From the NCBI RefSeq assembly GCF_020966755.1, contig NZ_JAJKFT010000002.1, positions 744,001 through 808,000 on the forward strand: a stretch of 64,000 nt of DNA, read 5' to 3'. This document shows, one piece after another, positions 19,101-26,367 of the stretch (within the stretch, counting starts at the first letter, position 1; every line of letters begins with the position of its first letter). This DNA is from Blastopirellula sediminis (lineage in GTDB: Bacteria > Planctomycetota > Planctomycetia > Pirellulales > Pirellulaceae). The notes beneath the pieces are model-generated. The model worked only from the letters and a program-made list of their open reading frames with translations, searched no databases and was not told where the DNA came from. A program made the position numbers and the translations under genes.

Positions 19101-19751
19101 ATGAAGACTTTCCTACTAGTTGTCGTAGCGATCAGTATTACTGTGGCGATCCTGGTAGCGACCCTCCAATCTGGCCGCCCCACGCCAGAAGTTGCCGTAC
19201 TGAGGGGCATGGCTTGGCGGTCGAATCCACTCGACCACGTCGTCCCCAATAGCTCGGCGCTCTCTCAGGAGGAGCTATCGCGGGAAAAGTTCTCCTGCTT
19301 TACGTTTGGGTCTTTCCATCGCCAGTCTGGTACGACTGATCTACGCATTGACGCCGACGGCAAGGGGACCCTCGATCTTTGGCAGGATACCGATCTCGCT
19401 CGCGAACGACTTCAGGCGACGTTTACCCTCGAGCCCCAGGAGCTCGACGAACTCTGCCGACAACTTCGCAACGTGAAATTTGCCGAGCTGAATGACGAGT
19501 ACAACGCCAACGCCGCCAAGTCGATCGTTGACGCTACTTTCATCTCCGACGACGAATCGATCGCCATCTCGGTCGGCTGTGGGGAAGTGACGAAGCAAGT
19601 CGTGTGCCTAGGAAACTATCCTCCGGCGATCGTCACGTTGACGAACTACATCGATCAAGAGATTCTGCCTCGGCACAAGAAGGCCATCGACGAGGCGAAG
19701 CCTGTTGAGCAGGAGGAAGGATTCTCGTTTCAAGGCAGTACGGTGAAATAG
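19101..19751 (+). CDS. Membrane-anchored hypothetical protein
   Basis: The 216-residue product has one N-terminal hydrophobic helix (residues ~4-22) with a single Lys ahead of it, so it is anchored or exported. The rest is soluble and acidic, with a segment T-T-D-L-R-I-D-A-D-G-K-G-T-L-D-L followed by a helix-rich middle and a Y-I-D-Q-E-I-L-P region. I do not recognise the family. The start at 19101 was chosen because the transmembrane helix begins immediately after it, with GGATG upstream. It converges with the cyclase-family gene, 8 bases from its stop. Confidence 0.6.
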   Translation: MKTFLLVVVAISITVAILVATLQSGRPTPEVAVLRGMAWRSNPLDHVVPNSSALSQEELSREKFSCFTFGSFHRQSGTTDLRIDADGKGTLDLWQDTDLARERLQATFTLEPQELDELCRQLRNVKFAELNDEYNANAAKSIVDATFISDDESIAISVGCGEVTKQVVCLGNYPPAIVTLTNYIDQEILPRHKKAIDEAKPVEQEEGFSFQGSTVK

Positions 19752-19759
19752 CCGGCCTC

Positions 19760-20617
19760 TCACGGCAAGATCGCAAACACCCGCGCCGGAAAGCCCGAGC
19801 CTTTCAGCGGCTTCGGAAAGGTCACGACCGCCAGCGCTCCTTGCTCCGGCAATTGATCAACGTTGGTCAGCAGCTCGATCTGGTAGTGATTCGTCCCCAG
19901 GACATAAGTCTCCAGCGTGTAGTCATCTTTCGCGGTCGAAAGGCCGGGATCGGTGTCGGTCGTCTCGTGGCCGCTCGCGGTGATCTTTCGCGTTTCGTAG
20001 AGATAGGTCAGAACCTCCTGGCTCCAGCCGGGATAGTGGGGCGTTCCCGCTGCGTCTTCGTTGCGCATCGCCTTGGCGTCGGGCCACCGTTTTGACCAAT
20101 CGGTCCGCATCACGCAAAAGGCGCCTTTCGGGACTTCGCCGTATTTCTCTTCCCAGGCCTTCACATCTTCCATGCGAATGACGTAGTCCGGATTCTGTTC
20201 GACCGCTGCATGGACGTCGAACACGACCAGCGGCAGGATCATTTCTTCCGGCTTGATCTCGTCGATCGTCCGCAATCCTTCCACGAAATGCGCCGGCGGA
20301 TCGCAGTGCGTTCCCCATTGCCCGACGATCTGGTACCGCTGGGCGAAGAAACCGGAGCCCATTAATCCCGGGGCAGGCTTGTACGAGTAGATCGTCTCCA
20401 GCTCTTCATCCGGAAATCCGGGCCAATGTGGGATGCCAGGCTCAAAGGAATGGGTCAGATCGACGAACTCCTTTTTAGCGAGCAGCTCGTGGATTTCCCA
20501 CAGGCTCGGCTCCTGCGTTTTGGCCGGGACGCCGATCGCCTTGTGAGAACTGTCGCAGCCGAGGGCGAGTGCAACCACTAGATAGGACGTAACGCCGAGG
20601 CCGAGGCGCAGATTCAT
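19760..20617 (-). CDS. Cyclase family lipoprotein (kynurenine formamidase-like fold)
   Basis: The 285-residue product starts with a lipoprotein signal (hydrophobic run ending A-L-A-L-G-C, cysteine 21). The body belongs to the PF04199 cyclase family: F-V-D-L-T-H-S-F-E-P-G-I-P near residue 51, and the metal-binding block G-T-H-C-D-P-P-A-H-F in the middle. Family members are metal-dependent hydrolases such as kynurenine formamidase and isatin hydrolase. An attachment to a membrane facing the periplasm is expected, so an amide or lactone substrate outside the cytoplasm is likely; which one cannot be read from the sequence. It is a single gene with no obvious pathway neighbours. Confidence 0.8.
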   Translation of the reverse strand: MNLRLGLGVTSYLVVALALGCDSSHKAIGVPAKTQEPSLWEIHELLAKKEFVDLTHSFEPGIPHWPGFPDEELETIYSYKPAPGLMGSGFFAQRYQIVGQWGTHCDPPAHFVEGLRTIDEIKPEEMILPLVVFDVHAAVEQNPDYVIRMEDVKAWEEKYGEVPKGAFCVMRTDWSKRWPDAKAMRNEDAAGTPHYPGWSQEVLTYLYETRKITASGHETTDTDPGLSTAKDDYTLETYVLGTNHYQIELLTNVDQLPEQGALAVVTFPKPLKGSGFPARVFAILP

Positions 20618-20793
20618 GACTCGTTTTCCCGCAGGAGGTGCGAAGCGAACTCCGCGATTCTAACCGGTTGCCGGCGGGACGGCGAATTCGCCCATCCAAG
20701 ACGCTGCATAAACGCGAACGCCGCTGGAAATCGTGATCGCATTACGCGAGAATTCAGCGACATCAACGATTGATAGACCAAGAGGAATTGAAC

Positions 20794-21735
20794 GTGCCGA
20801 ATGACATTCGTGAGCGACTCATCCAAGCCAAGGCGCAACTTCGCAGCAAACAGAAGCTGGACGCCATGCTCGAAGAAGAGCGGGTACAACTTGGTTCGCT
20901 GCAAGAGAGTTGCAGTCGGATGGCGCGGATCCTCGACAAAGAAAAAGCGGACGTCGACAATCTCGAGGGCTTCAGTCTGGTCGGCTTGTTCTATTCGATC
21001 CTCGGAACCAAAGAAGAGCGACTGGAAACCGAGCGGCAAGAGTATCTGGCCGCCAAATTGAAGTACGAAGAGAGCGCCGAAGCGGTCGACGAAGCGCAGC
21101 GGGAAATCGAGGAACTGGTCGCCCAACTCGCCGTGCTCAAGGATGCCGAGAGCGAATACAACCAACTGCTAAAAGAGAAAGAAAAATTCCTCACTCAGAA
21201 CGGCGACCCGACTATTGCCGCCATCCTGAAACTGAACGATCAGGTAGTCGACCTGGAAGCGGATCGCAAGGAACTTTACGAAGCGATCCGAGCCGGCACG
21301 ACCGCCTTACGGTCGCTGGAGTCGGTCCGCAGCGATCTCAATTCCGCCGAGAACTGGGGAACCTGGGATATGCTGGGCGGCGGGGCCGCGTCGACTTGGA
21401 TCAAACATTCCCGTATCGACTCGGCCCGACGGCAAGCCCAAGTCGCCCAACGACACCTGCGACACTTCCAAAAAGAACTCGCCGACGCCGACGAACGACT
21501 CCAGGTTTCGCTCAGCGACTTCGGCAGCTTCCTGACCTTCGCCGACTATTTTTTCGACGGCTTGATCGTCGACTGGGTCGTGCAGTCAAAAATTCAAAAC
21601 GCTTCGAGCGCCTGCGGAACCGCCATCCGGCAGGTTTCGTCGGCAATCTATAAATGCCGCCATCGGCACGCGGAAACCGAAGCCAAACTCGACCAGCTCG
21701 CCGACGAGCGGCGCCGGCTGATCGAAGAGGCGTAG
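20794..21735 (+). CDS. Cytoplasmic coiled-coil protein of unknown function
   Basis: The 313-residue product has no signal peptide or membrane helix. Residues ~1-175 are dominated by heptad-like helices rich in Glu, Leu, Lys and Gln. A short Gly-rich hinge (W-D-M-L-G-G-G-A-A-S-T-W) near residue 193 leads into a second helical part that ends in another coiled coil. GTG at 20794 is chosen as start because AGAGGA lies 8 bases before it; a TTG at 20770 is in frame but lacks a binding site. I do not recognise the family. Confidence 0.7.
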   Translation: MPNDIRERLIQAKAQLRSKQKLDAMLEEERVQLGSLQESCSRMARILDKEKADVDNLEGFSLVGLFYSILGTKEERLETERQEYLAAKLKYEESAEAVDEAQREIEELVAQLAVLKDAESEYNQLLKEKEKFLTQNGDPTIAAILKLNDQVVDLEADRKELYEAIRAGTTALRSLESVRSDLNSAENWGTWDMLGGGAASTWIKHSRIDSARRQAQVAQRHLRHFQKELADADERLQVSLSDFGSFLTFADYFFDGLIVDWVVQSKIQNASSACGTAIRQVSSAIYKCRHRHAETEAKLDQLADERRRLIEEA

Positions 21736-21749
21736 AAGGGGAGGAGCTG

Positions 21750-23027
21750 CTATTTCCCCACGCAGAACAGAGTTGACGTGCCGCGGATGAGCAGACGACC
21801 CGGACCGGGCACCGGCGAGGCGATCACCGATTCGCCCATGTCGTTTTCGTCCAGCAGCTTGAAGCCGTCGCGAATGTCAGCGACCAAGACGACGCCGTCT
21901 TCCCGCGGGGCGTAAAGGATGCCGCCGGCGATCAGCGGCGATCCATAGTAGTTGGTCCGATGTTTGGGAAAGGCGCCTTCCCAAATGGTTTTGCCGGTTG
22001 CCGGGTCGAAGCACGTGACTTTCCCTTTGTCCCCCACCAGATAGATCTTGTCTTGATAAACGATCGGCGAAGGAACAAACGTGCCGATGTCGTCTCGATC
22101 CCACAAACGATTGGTTTCGGTGACGTCTCCCTCTCCTTGCAGACGCACGCCATGCAGCCGAGGAATCCCGCGATCGTTGCGACCATAAGCGATCACCGCG
22201 ACATCCCCCACCACGACCGGCGTGGCGATCGTCGGCCACAGCTTGTTCCCATCGGGGTTGAAGCCGCCGCAACTCCAGACCAGTTTTCCCGTTTTGGCGT
22301 TATGGATCGTGAGGTGTTCGCCGCCCCAGGTAAGCAGCGACTCTTCGCCTTGAAATTCAATCACGACCGGCGTGGAATAGCCGTGATCGCATTCCACTGG
22401 GGTTTCGTAGTTGCGGGCAACTTTCCAGGCCAATTCGCCGGTCGCTTTGTCAAACGCCGCCAGCCACGATTCCCCTTGGTGCATCCGGGCCATGACCACA
22501 AAATCTTGCGTCAGCACCGGCGACGTCCCGTGATCCCAAAACAGCGTGTCGGGTCCGTAACGTTCGACCAAATTGGTTTCCCAGGCGGTCTTGCCTTGCA
22601 AATCGACCGCCGCCAGCGTGCCGCTTTTGAAGTAGACGAAAACATGCTTGCCGTCCGTGGTGGGCGAAGCGTTACAACCCGAGCCGTTGCGATGCTTGCC
22701 GGGGTTTTCGCCACCGAACTGAACGTTCCATAACGGCTTGCCGTCGGCGTCCAGAGCGATCAGCGCGTCTTTGCCGTCGATCGGAGCGGTGACGTAAATC
22801 GCGTCATGCCAAACGATCGGAGTCGAACATCCTTTCCCGGAGAACTCCGTTTTCCACAGCACCTTCTCAGCGTCCCACTCGGTCGGCAAATCGACCAGCG
22901 GCGAACTCCCCGTATCGTTGGGTCCCCGCCATTTCGGCCAATCGGCCAACTTCTCGGCGGAGGCGACGTTTGCGGCAGAGAGCACAACAGCGAGGGCGAG
23001 CAGTGCCAACAAGCGAATGAGCGGCAT
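21750..23027 (-). CDS. Exported PQQ-like beta-propeller protein
   Basis: The 425-residue protein has a clear signal peptide (hydrophobic residues ~4-20 ending A-S-A). The body begins W-P-K-W-R-G-P-N-D-T-G-S-S, typical of planctomycete PQQ-binding-like beta-propellers, followed by repeated blade motifs such as A-L-D-A-D-G-K-P-L-W, A-V-D-L-Q-G-K-T-A-W-E, A-F-D-K-A-T-G-E-L-A-W-K and C-F-D-P-A-T-G-K-T-I-W. These propellers are widespread outer-membrane or periplasmic proteins; catalytic dehydrogenase residues are not evident, so a binding or scaffold role is as likely. It ends 14 bases from the convergent coiled-coil gene. Confidence 0.8.
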   Translation of the reverse strand: MPLIRLLALLALAVVLSAANVASAEKLADWPKWRGPNDTGSSPLVDLPTEWDAEKVLWKTEFSGKGCSTPIVWHDAIYVTAPIDGKDALIALDADGKPLWNVQFGGENPGKHRNGSGCNASPTTDGKHVFVYFKSGTLAAVDLQGKTAWETNLVERYGPDTLFWDHGTSPVLTQDFVVMARMHQGESWLAAFDKATGELAWKVARNYETPVECDHGYSTPVVIEFQGEESLLTWGGEHLTIHNAKTGKLVWSCGGFNPDGNKLWPTIATPVVVGDVAVIAYGRNDRGIPRLHGVRLQGEGDVTETNRLWDRDDIGTFVPSPIVYQDKIYLVGDKGKVTCFDPATGKTIWEGAFPKHRTNYYGSPLIAGGILYAPREDGVVLVADIRDGFKLLDENDMGESVIASPVPGPGRLLIRGTSTLFCVGK

Positions 23028-23264
23028 AGGAAGGGTTCCGCGGGAGGGAGGGAGAGAAAGATCGCGATCAACTGCCTGCATTCTGCCGGACGGAGGGCGC
23101 CCGGTCAACGATGTGGCGGCCCGAAGATCAGACAGGCCAACCGTGCAATCCGGCCGTCTAGCTGAGAATGTTTGCCAATTTTGACGAAACCCTTGCGGTC
23201 GAGAGGAAAATGAGTAAAACCGCTCGCGACGAAATTCGATCCAACGGCGAATGGAACAGGAAAA

Positions 23265-23732
23265 ATGAACTATTACACGATGAACACGGGGCACAAGGAA
23301 TTCTGCCCGCGAGTTGAGATCGGCGACGAAGCAATCGATGAGCTTTGGAGCTTTATGTCCGACGACGGCTGGCGTCCAATTCCAATCATGCCTGGATATT
23401 CTGTGGACGTGAGTCTGCCGAAGTTCGGCCTCTTCGCCACAATCGCCCGTCGTGAGAACAAGAACATATACCCCGTCGCGGCGCTAGGCGTGATCGACAA
23501 CGAAGAGGACGCCCGTCAGGTCTGGAAACGGCTCGAGAGCGACTATCTGAGACTCGGCGATCGACCGGGCTACCGATCAGCGGATCTCGCTGTTCCCCGC
23601 ATGCCGAATTCGGTCCCGTGGTGCACCGTCTATCGACTAGAACCGATCGACGTGGGGACGCTCTGGATTACGATCTTCGAACGCGCGTTGGCTTGGACTT
23701 GGATTGAATGGAGGAAGCGTCCAGGGCCGTAA
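23265..23732 (+). CDS. Hypothetical protein
   Basis: The 155-residue product has no signal peptide. It contains W-S-F-M-S-D-D-G-W-R-P-I-P near residue 29 and a Trp-rich C-terminus (W-T-W-I-E-W). I do not recognise a family. ATG at 23265 follows ACAGGAA by four bases, which is an acceptable ribosome binding site. It is flanked by a 237-bp gap upstream and by the degraded mobile region downstream, so it may be accessory DNA. Confidence 0.5.
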   Translation: MNYYTMNTGHKEFCPRVEIGDEAIDELWSFMSDDGWRPIPIMPGYSVDVSLPKFGLFATIARRENKNIYPVAALGVIDNEEDARQVWKRLESDYLRLGDRPGYRSADLAVPRMPNSVPWCTVYRLEPIDVGTLWITIFERALAWTWIEWRKRPGP

Positions 23733-23874
23733 CCACACGCTTCAGCGACTCGAATAACCAAAATCGTACAGAGGGACGACCATGTTGTACGGTTTCCAGA
23801 CGAGCCTACCGTCGTCCACATTCGCTAGGAATGGCAGTGATCACAATTGGCGATTACGCGTTTCGGTGCGAATG

Positions 23875-23909
23875 AAAAACCCCGCCCAACTTGGTGCCGG
23901 CGGCGTTTT
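23875..23909. terminator. Bidirectional terminator-like hairpin
   Basis: AAAAACCCCGC at 23875-23885 can pair, with one mismatch, with GGCGGCGTTTT at 23899-23909. The stem is flanked by A-run and T-run, so it could stop transcription in both directions. It lies between the hypothetical gene ending at 23732 and the gene remnants that follow. Confidence 0.5.
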
Positions 23910-24004
23910 TGTGCTTTGTTGCGTACGCAGGGGTTCGAGTGCGACTTGCTCCTGGACCACAGGAACAAGTTTATGCGTTCGTAGAATCAATTCCAGTCAC
24001 GGGA

Positions 24005-24143
24005 CTAGAGAAGTAGCTTACGCACTTTCGACTTGATCTGTTGCATTCGACGAGAGATCGATGCATGGCCTTGCAGACCTAGCTCATTCGCAATTTCCGC
24101 TTGAGTTTTCCCTTGCCGGATCGCGACCAACAATGTTCGATCT
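24005..24143 (-). pseudogene. C-terminal remnant of a sigma-factor-like helix-turn-helix protein
   Basis: The last ~45 codons read L-L-V-A-I-R-Q-G-K-T-Q-A-E-I-A-N-E-L-G, then H-A-S-I-S-R-R-M-Q-Q-I-K. This is the region-4-like helix-turn-helix at the end of planctomycete ECF-type sigma factors. The frame runs upstream into repeat copy A (24144-24209), and everything beyond 24144 is repeat sequence, not sigma-factor sequence. The simplest reading is that insertion of the repeat, or recombination at it, removed the 5' part of the gene. Family call is from motif resemblance only. Confidence 0.5.
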
Positions 24144-24209
24144 CGGCGGGGTGGCACTGTTAGCCAATCGCTTTCTTCGGGTGGCGTTGTCGTCTGCGAC
24201 GGTGTCTTC
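24144..24209 (+). repeat. REP-like palindrome, copy A
   Basis: Starts CGGCGGGGTGGCACTG and ends in a hairpin TTGTCG-TCTG-CGACGG flanked by GTGTCTTC. Compared with copy C the hairpin has three changes that turn Watson-Crick pairs into G-T wobbles and keep the stem pairable. The similarity to copy C extends to about 24227. It faces copy B, which is inverted, ~110 bp away. Confidence 0.75.
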
Positions 24210-24318
24210 ATTCGGAAAGGGGCGTTTCGCCGATAAACTTCGACGAAGTATTATACGTTCGAAGCGAAGCGAATTGGCAACACCATCGAGATGCGAACCC
24301 ACTACAATCGTCCGGCAT

Positions 24319-24383
24319 GAAGAGCACTGTCGCAGACGACAGTGGCACCCAAGAGGAGAACGTCCGTCAGTGCCACCCCGCCG
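24319..24383 (-). repeat. REP-like palindrome, copy B
   Basis: This 65-bp unit is identical to copy D (25837-25901). It contains an 8-bp perfect stem with loop CAGA (CACTGTCG 24325-24332 / CGACAGTG 24337-24344) and a second possible stem, GTGGCAC 24343-24349 with GTGCCAC 24370-24376. The two stems share the bases GT at 24343-24344. Confidence 0.8.
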
Positions 24384-24400
24384 GGAAAATCAACAGGCTG

Positions 24401-24820
24401 CTAGGGGACAAATTCGCCCGTTTTAATCTTGGTAACCTCTTCTAGATGAGCCAGCTTGCCATCAAAAGTAAACTCCCAATCCTCGTCCTCTCCATCTCCG
24501 CCAATCTTGTCGTCACGTCCTAGGCTCCAAACGCGCACGACCGATTCTCCATCCGATTGCCAATGTAGCGGCCGCCCCCAGTCATCGATCATTTTGCAAT
24601 CGCGATTTGGTAACTCCGGCATTTCGCCGGGATCGGTCGGAACTTTGCCGTGCAGGCTCCAGTAATCGCGAATTCGAAGACTCGTGACGCGAAGTGCTCC
24701 ATAGGTCTGAGATCCGGGCGGCGCTAAATCGACAAATGTCCCCACGATCGTTCGACATCCCACGCAGGCGGAGGTGACGAAAAAGATGGCGATCAGTCCA
24801 GCGGATCTATTGCGAATCAT
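24401..24820 (-). CDS. Small lipoprotein with type II secretion pseudopilin-like C-terminal domain
   Basis: The 139-residue product starts with a lipoprotein signal (hydrophobic stretch then A-C-V-G-C, Cys22 as the likely lipidated residue). Residues ~75-120 carry D-D-W-G-R-P-L-H-W-Q-S-D-G-E-S and W-S-L-G-R-D-D-K-I-G-G-D-G-E-D-E-D, which matches the calcium-binding C-terminal domain of GspG-type major pseudopilins. The N-terminal prepilin helix of real pseudopilins is missing, so this is a lipid-anchored relative rather than a pilus subunit. It lies just past repeat copy B and its start overlaps a 5'-truncated reading frame by 14 bases. Confidence 0.65.
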   Translation of the reverse strand: MIRNRSAGLIAIFFVTSACVGCRTIVGTFVDLAPPGSQTYGALRVTSLRIRDYWSLHGKVPTDPGEMPELPNRDCKMIDDWGRPLHWQSDGESVVRVWSLGRDDKIGGDGEDEDWEFTFDGKLAHLEEVTKIKTGEFVP

Positions 24821-25060
24821 CTTTTTTGTTCTCGTGTTTTAGAGGAGGACCGAACCCAAATTTTTTGGCAGCGTCAGCAAATTCATGATTCGTGTAATTT
24901 ACGCAGTTGAACCAGAAGGCTGAATAGCGATCTTTGTCTAATGCTCGTTCATTTTCCATAAATGTGAACCAAGCAATGTCCTCTTTCGGAGTCGTCCGCA
25001 AAGTGGAAACGATATGTTTAGCATTGAGTTCGTAGTTCAGATCCCTCTTAATCTGGCCTT
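24807..25060 (-). pseudogene. Probable 5'-truncated gene interrupted by repeat copy C
   Basis: On the minus strand an open frame enters from repeat copy C and continues for ~80 codons to a stop at 24807. The part with protein-like composition contains P-K-E-D-I-A-W-F-T-F-M-E-N-E-R and W-F-N-C-V-N-Y-T-N-H-E-F. There is no ATG with a binding site; a TTG at 25001 is the only internal start. It overlaps the lipoprotein gene start by 14 bases, which suggests an original two-gene unit whose first gene lost its 5' end when the repeat arrived. No family recognised. Confidence 0.35.
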
Positions 25061-25126
25061 CGGCGGGGTGGCACTGTTTGCCAATCTTATTCTTCGGGTG
25101 CCACTGTCGTCTGCGACAGTGTCTTC
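25061..25126 (+). repeat. REP-like palindrome, copy C
   Basis: Begins CGGCGGGGTGGCACTG and contains an 8-bp perfect stem CACTGTCG 25102-25109 / CGACAGTG 25114-25121 with loop TCTG, and the alternative pair GTGGCAC 25068-25074 / GTGCCAC 25098-25104. It marks the 3' flank of the transposase gene, whose stop codon (25125-25127) lies at the end of the unit. Similarity to copy A continues to about 25144, inside the transposase gene. Confidence 0.8.
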
Positions 25127-25736
25127 ATTCGGAATGGGGCGTTTGCAAGCCTCCAACATCCCAGAACTCGGACGGAATTCGATTAAGTCTTGGCAAATGC
25201 GTTTCGACGACTCCCGATTCATGGAATCGCATGCTTGACCATTTCCAATCGACCGCTCGGCGGCAAAGTCCTCTTCGGACGGGGTTCTCGTGAATGTACT
25301 CGATCGCCGCTTCTACGGCCCCCCGGTCGTACAAATTACGATCGTAACCGGAGCCTTCTTGCCAGAAGCGAAAGCAATGTTGGCCTGGTCGGGTCTGGAT
25401 CGTCAACTCATCCAAGAGTTGCGACCGAGCTTCAACAAGCATCGCCTTTATTTTCGCCGAGGAAGAACGCTTCATTCGTTGCAGCAATCGACTAATGTTC
25501 GCATCGTGCGTCGTCGGCAAGACCAAGAGATGAACATGCTCCGGCATGAAGACCATCGCAACCAGTGGACAATGCTCGGTCAGACACGCGTCATCGATCG
25601 CACGAGCGAAGATTGTCCGCCACGCGTCGTTGGTCAACAGTGGACGACGACGGTAACAGGAAAACGTCAGTTCATGGAAGTGACCAGGAACATGAAAATG
25701 CTTTACCCGTTTACGGTGCGACGCTTCGCCGTTCAT
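25125..25736 (-). CDS. REP-associated tyrosine transposase (RAYT, Y1/HUH family)
   Basis: The ~203-residue product has the features of RAYT proteins: an N-terminal H-F-H-V-P-G-H-F-H-E-L-T-F-S-C-Y, the metal-binding HUH motif in M-P-E-H-V-H-L-L-V, a middle helix with S-R-L-L-Q-R-M-K-R-S, F-R-F-W-Q-E-G-S-G-Y-D-R-N, and the family-typical Y-I-H-E-N-P-V-R-R-G-L, near which the catalytic tyrosine lies. These single-stranded DNA transposases act on REP hairpins. Inverted REP-like palindromes flank the gene (25061-25126 and 25837-25901), the arrangement expected of a REPtron. The start at ATG 25736 is preferred; a TTG at 25772 is also in frame. No frameshift is visible, so it may be active. Confidence 0.9.
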   Translation of the reverse strand: MNGEASHRKRVKHFHVPGHFHELTFSCYRRRPLLTNDAWRTIFARAIDDACLTEHCPLVAMVFMPEHVHLLVLPTTHDANISRLLQRMKRSSSAKIKAMLVEARSQLLDELTIQTRPGQHCFRFWQEGSGYDRNLYDRGAVEAAIEYIHENPVRRGLCRRAVDWKWSSMRFHESGVVETHLPRLNRIPSEFWDVGGLQTPHSE

Positions 25737-25836
25737 GCCTTGCAAGGTATTGCATCGTCTGTCGAAAGTCAATAGAATGGCTTGGCAGTATTCGTCTGGA
25801 CTCTTAAAGGCGGCGAACCTACGAGCTCATCGGGCC

Positions 25837-25901
25837 GAAGAGCACTGTCGCAGACGACAGTGGCACCCAAGAGGAGAACGTCCGTCAGTGCCACCCCGCC
25901 G
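25837..25901 (-). repeat. REP-like palindrome, copy D
   Basis: 65 bp, identical base for base to copy B at 24319-24383. Stem CACTGTCG 25843-25850 / CGACAGTG 25855-25862 with loop CAGA, and the second pair GTGGCAC 25860-25866 / GTGCCAC 25888-25894. It is inverted relative to copy C and lies ~100 bp upstream of the transposase start. Confidence 0.8.
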
Positions 25902-26167
25902 AAGAGGTCGCCCAGAAGCACTACATGCAGATTCGCGAGACCGATTTCGCCAACGCGATTCAGCAATCAAGCGCGGCGCAAAAAGCGGCGCAGACATCAT
26001 TCGACGTAACGAGACAAGGCGAGCCATCCAAGGGACTTGAACTGCGTCCGAAACGCAAAAGTCCCGAGAATGTCTCGCCTTGTCTACCTACGTCGTTCGT
26101 TGACTTGACGAATCAAAATCAACTGATGGGCGATATTGGACTCGAACCAACGACCTCCGCCGTGTGA
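25902..26167 (+). pseudogene. C-terminal remnant of a tyrosine integrase ending inside tRNA-Val
   Basis: The frame encodes E-V-A-Q-K-H-Y-M-Q-I-R-E-T-D-F-A-N-A, the segment around the catalytic tyrosine and final helix of planctomycete phage-type integrases (typical form A-x-K-H-Y-L-Q-V-T-x-x-H-F). It ends G-D-I-G-L-E-P-T-T-S-A-V, which is the tRNA gene read in the opposite sense, a common ending when an integrase sits against its tRNA attachment site. The catalytic Arg and the rest of the gene are missing: upstream lies REP copy D, and a stop follows within 35 codons. It is a decayed scar of an integrative element. Confidence 0.6.
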
Positions 26168-26200
26168 AGACGGCGCTCTAACCAGCTGAGCTAATCGCCC
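26127..26200 (-). tRNA. tRNA-Val (anticodon CAC)
   Basis: The minus strand folds into a full cloverleaf: acceptor GGGCGAT / ATCGCCC, D-arm GCTC/GAGC with loop AGCTGGTTA, anticodon stem CCGTC/GGCGG with loop TTCACAC giving anticodon CAC, and T-arm ATTGG/CCAAT type with TTCGAGT loop. The discriminator base is A and CCA is not encoded. The 3' half is also the end of the integrase remnant, so this tRNA probably served as an attachment site. Confidence 0.92.
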
Positions 26201-26246
26201 GTGTTTGGGTGGGAGTTTGATCCCAACCTGGCTCGTCGCTAAAAGG

Positions 26247-26306
26247 GACGAACCTGAGGAGGTCCGGGTTCGCTTGTTCGGCGAAATTGACCTCGTCAGG
26301 TTCGTC
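26247..26306. repeat. 18-bp inverted repeat between tRNA-Val and tatB-like gene
   Basis: GACGAACCTGAGGAGGTC at 26247-26264 pairs with GACCTCGTCAGGTTCGTC at 26289-26306 with one mismatch; the loop is 24 bases. It is 61 bases past the stop of the minus-strand TatB-like gene and may end its transcript, but no T-run follows on that strand. Confidence 0.6.
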
Positions 26307-26367
26307 AGTTTATCGGTTTTCCCCGGCGCCGACTAGCGGATATCTGGGGCGGGGGGGACAAAATCGG

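Noticed and set aside
23782-24036. 84-codon plus-strand frame near the mobile region
   Set aside because: Spans the terminator-like hairpin and overlaps the sigma-like remnant on the other strand; no protein-like pattern.
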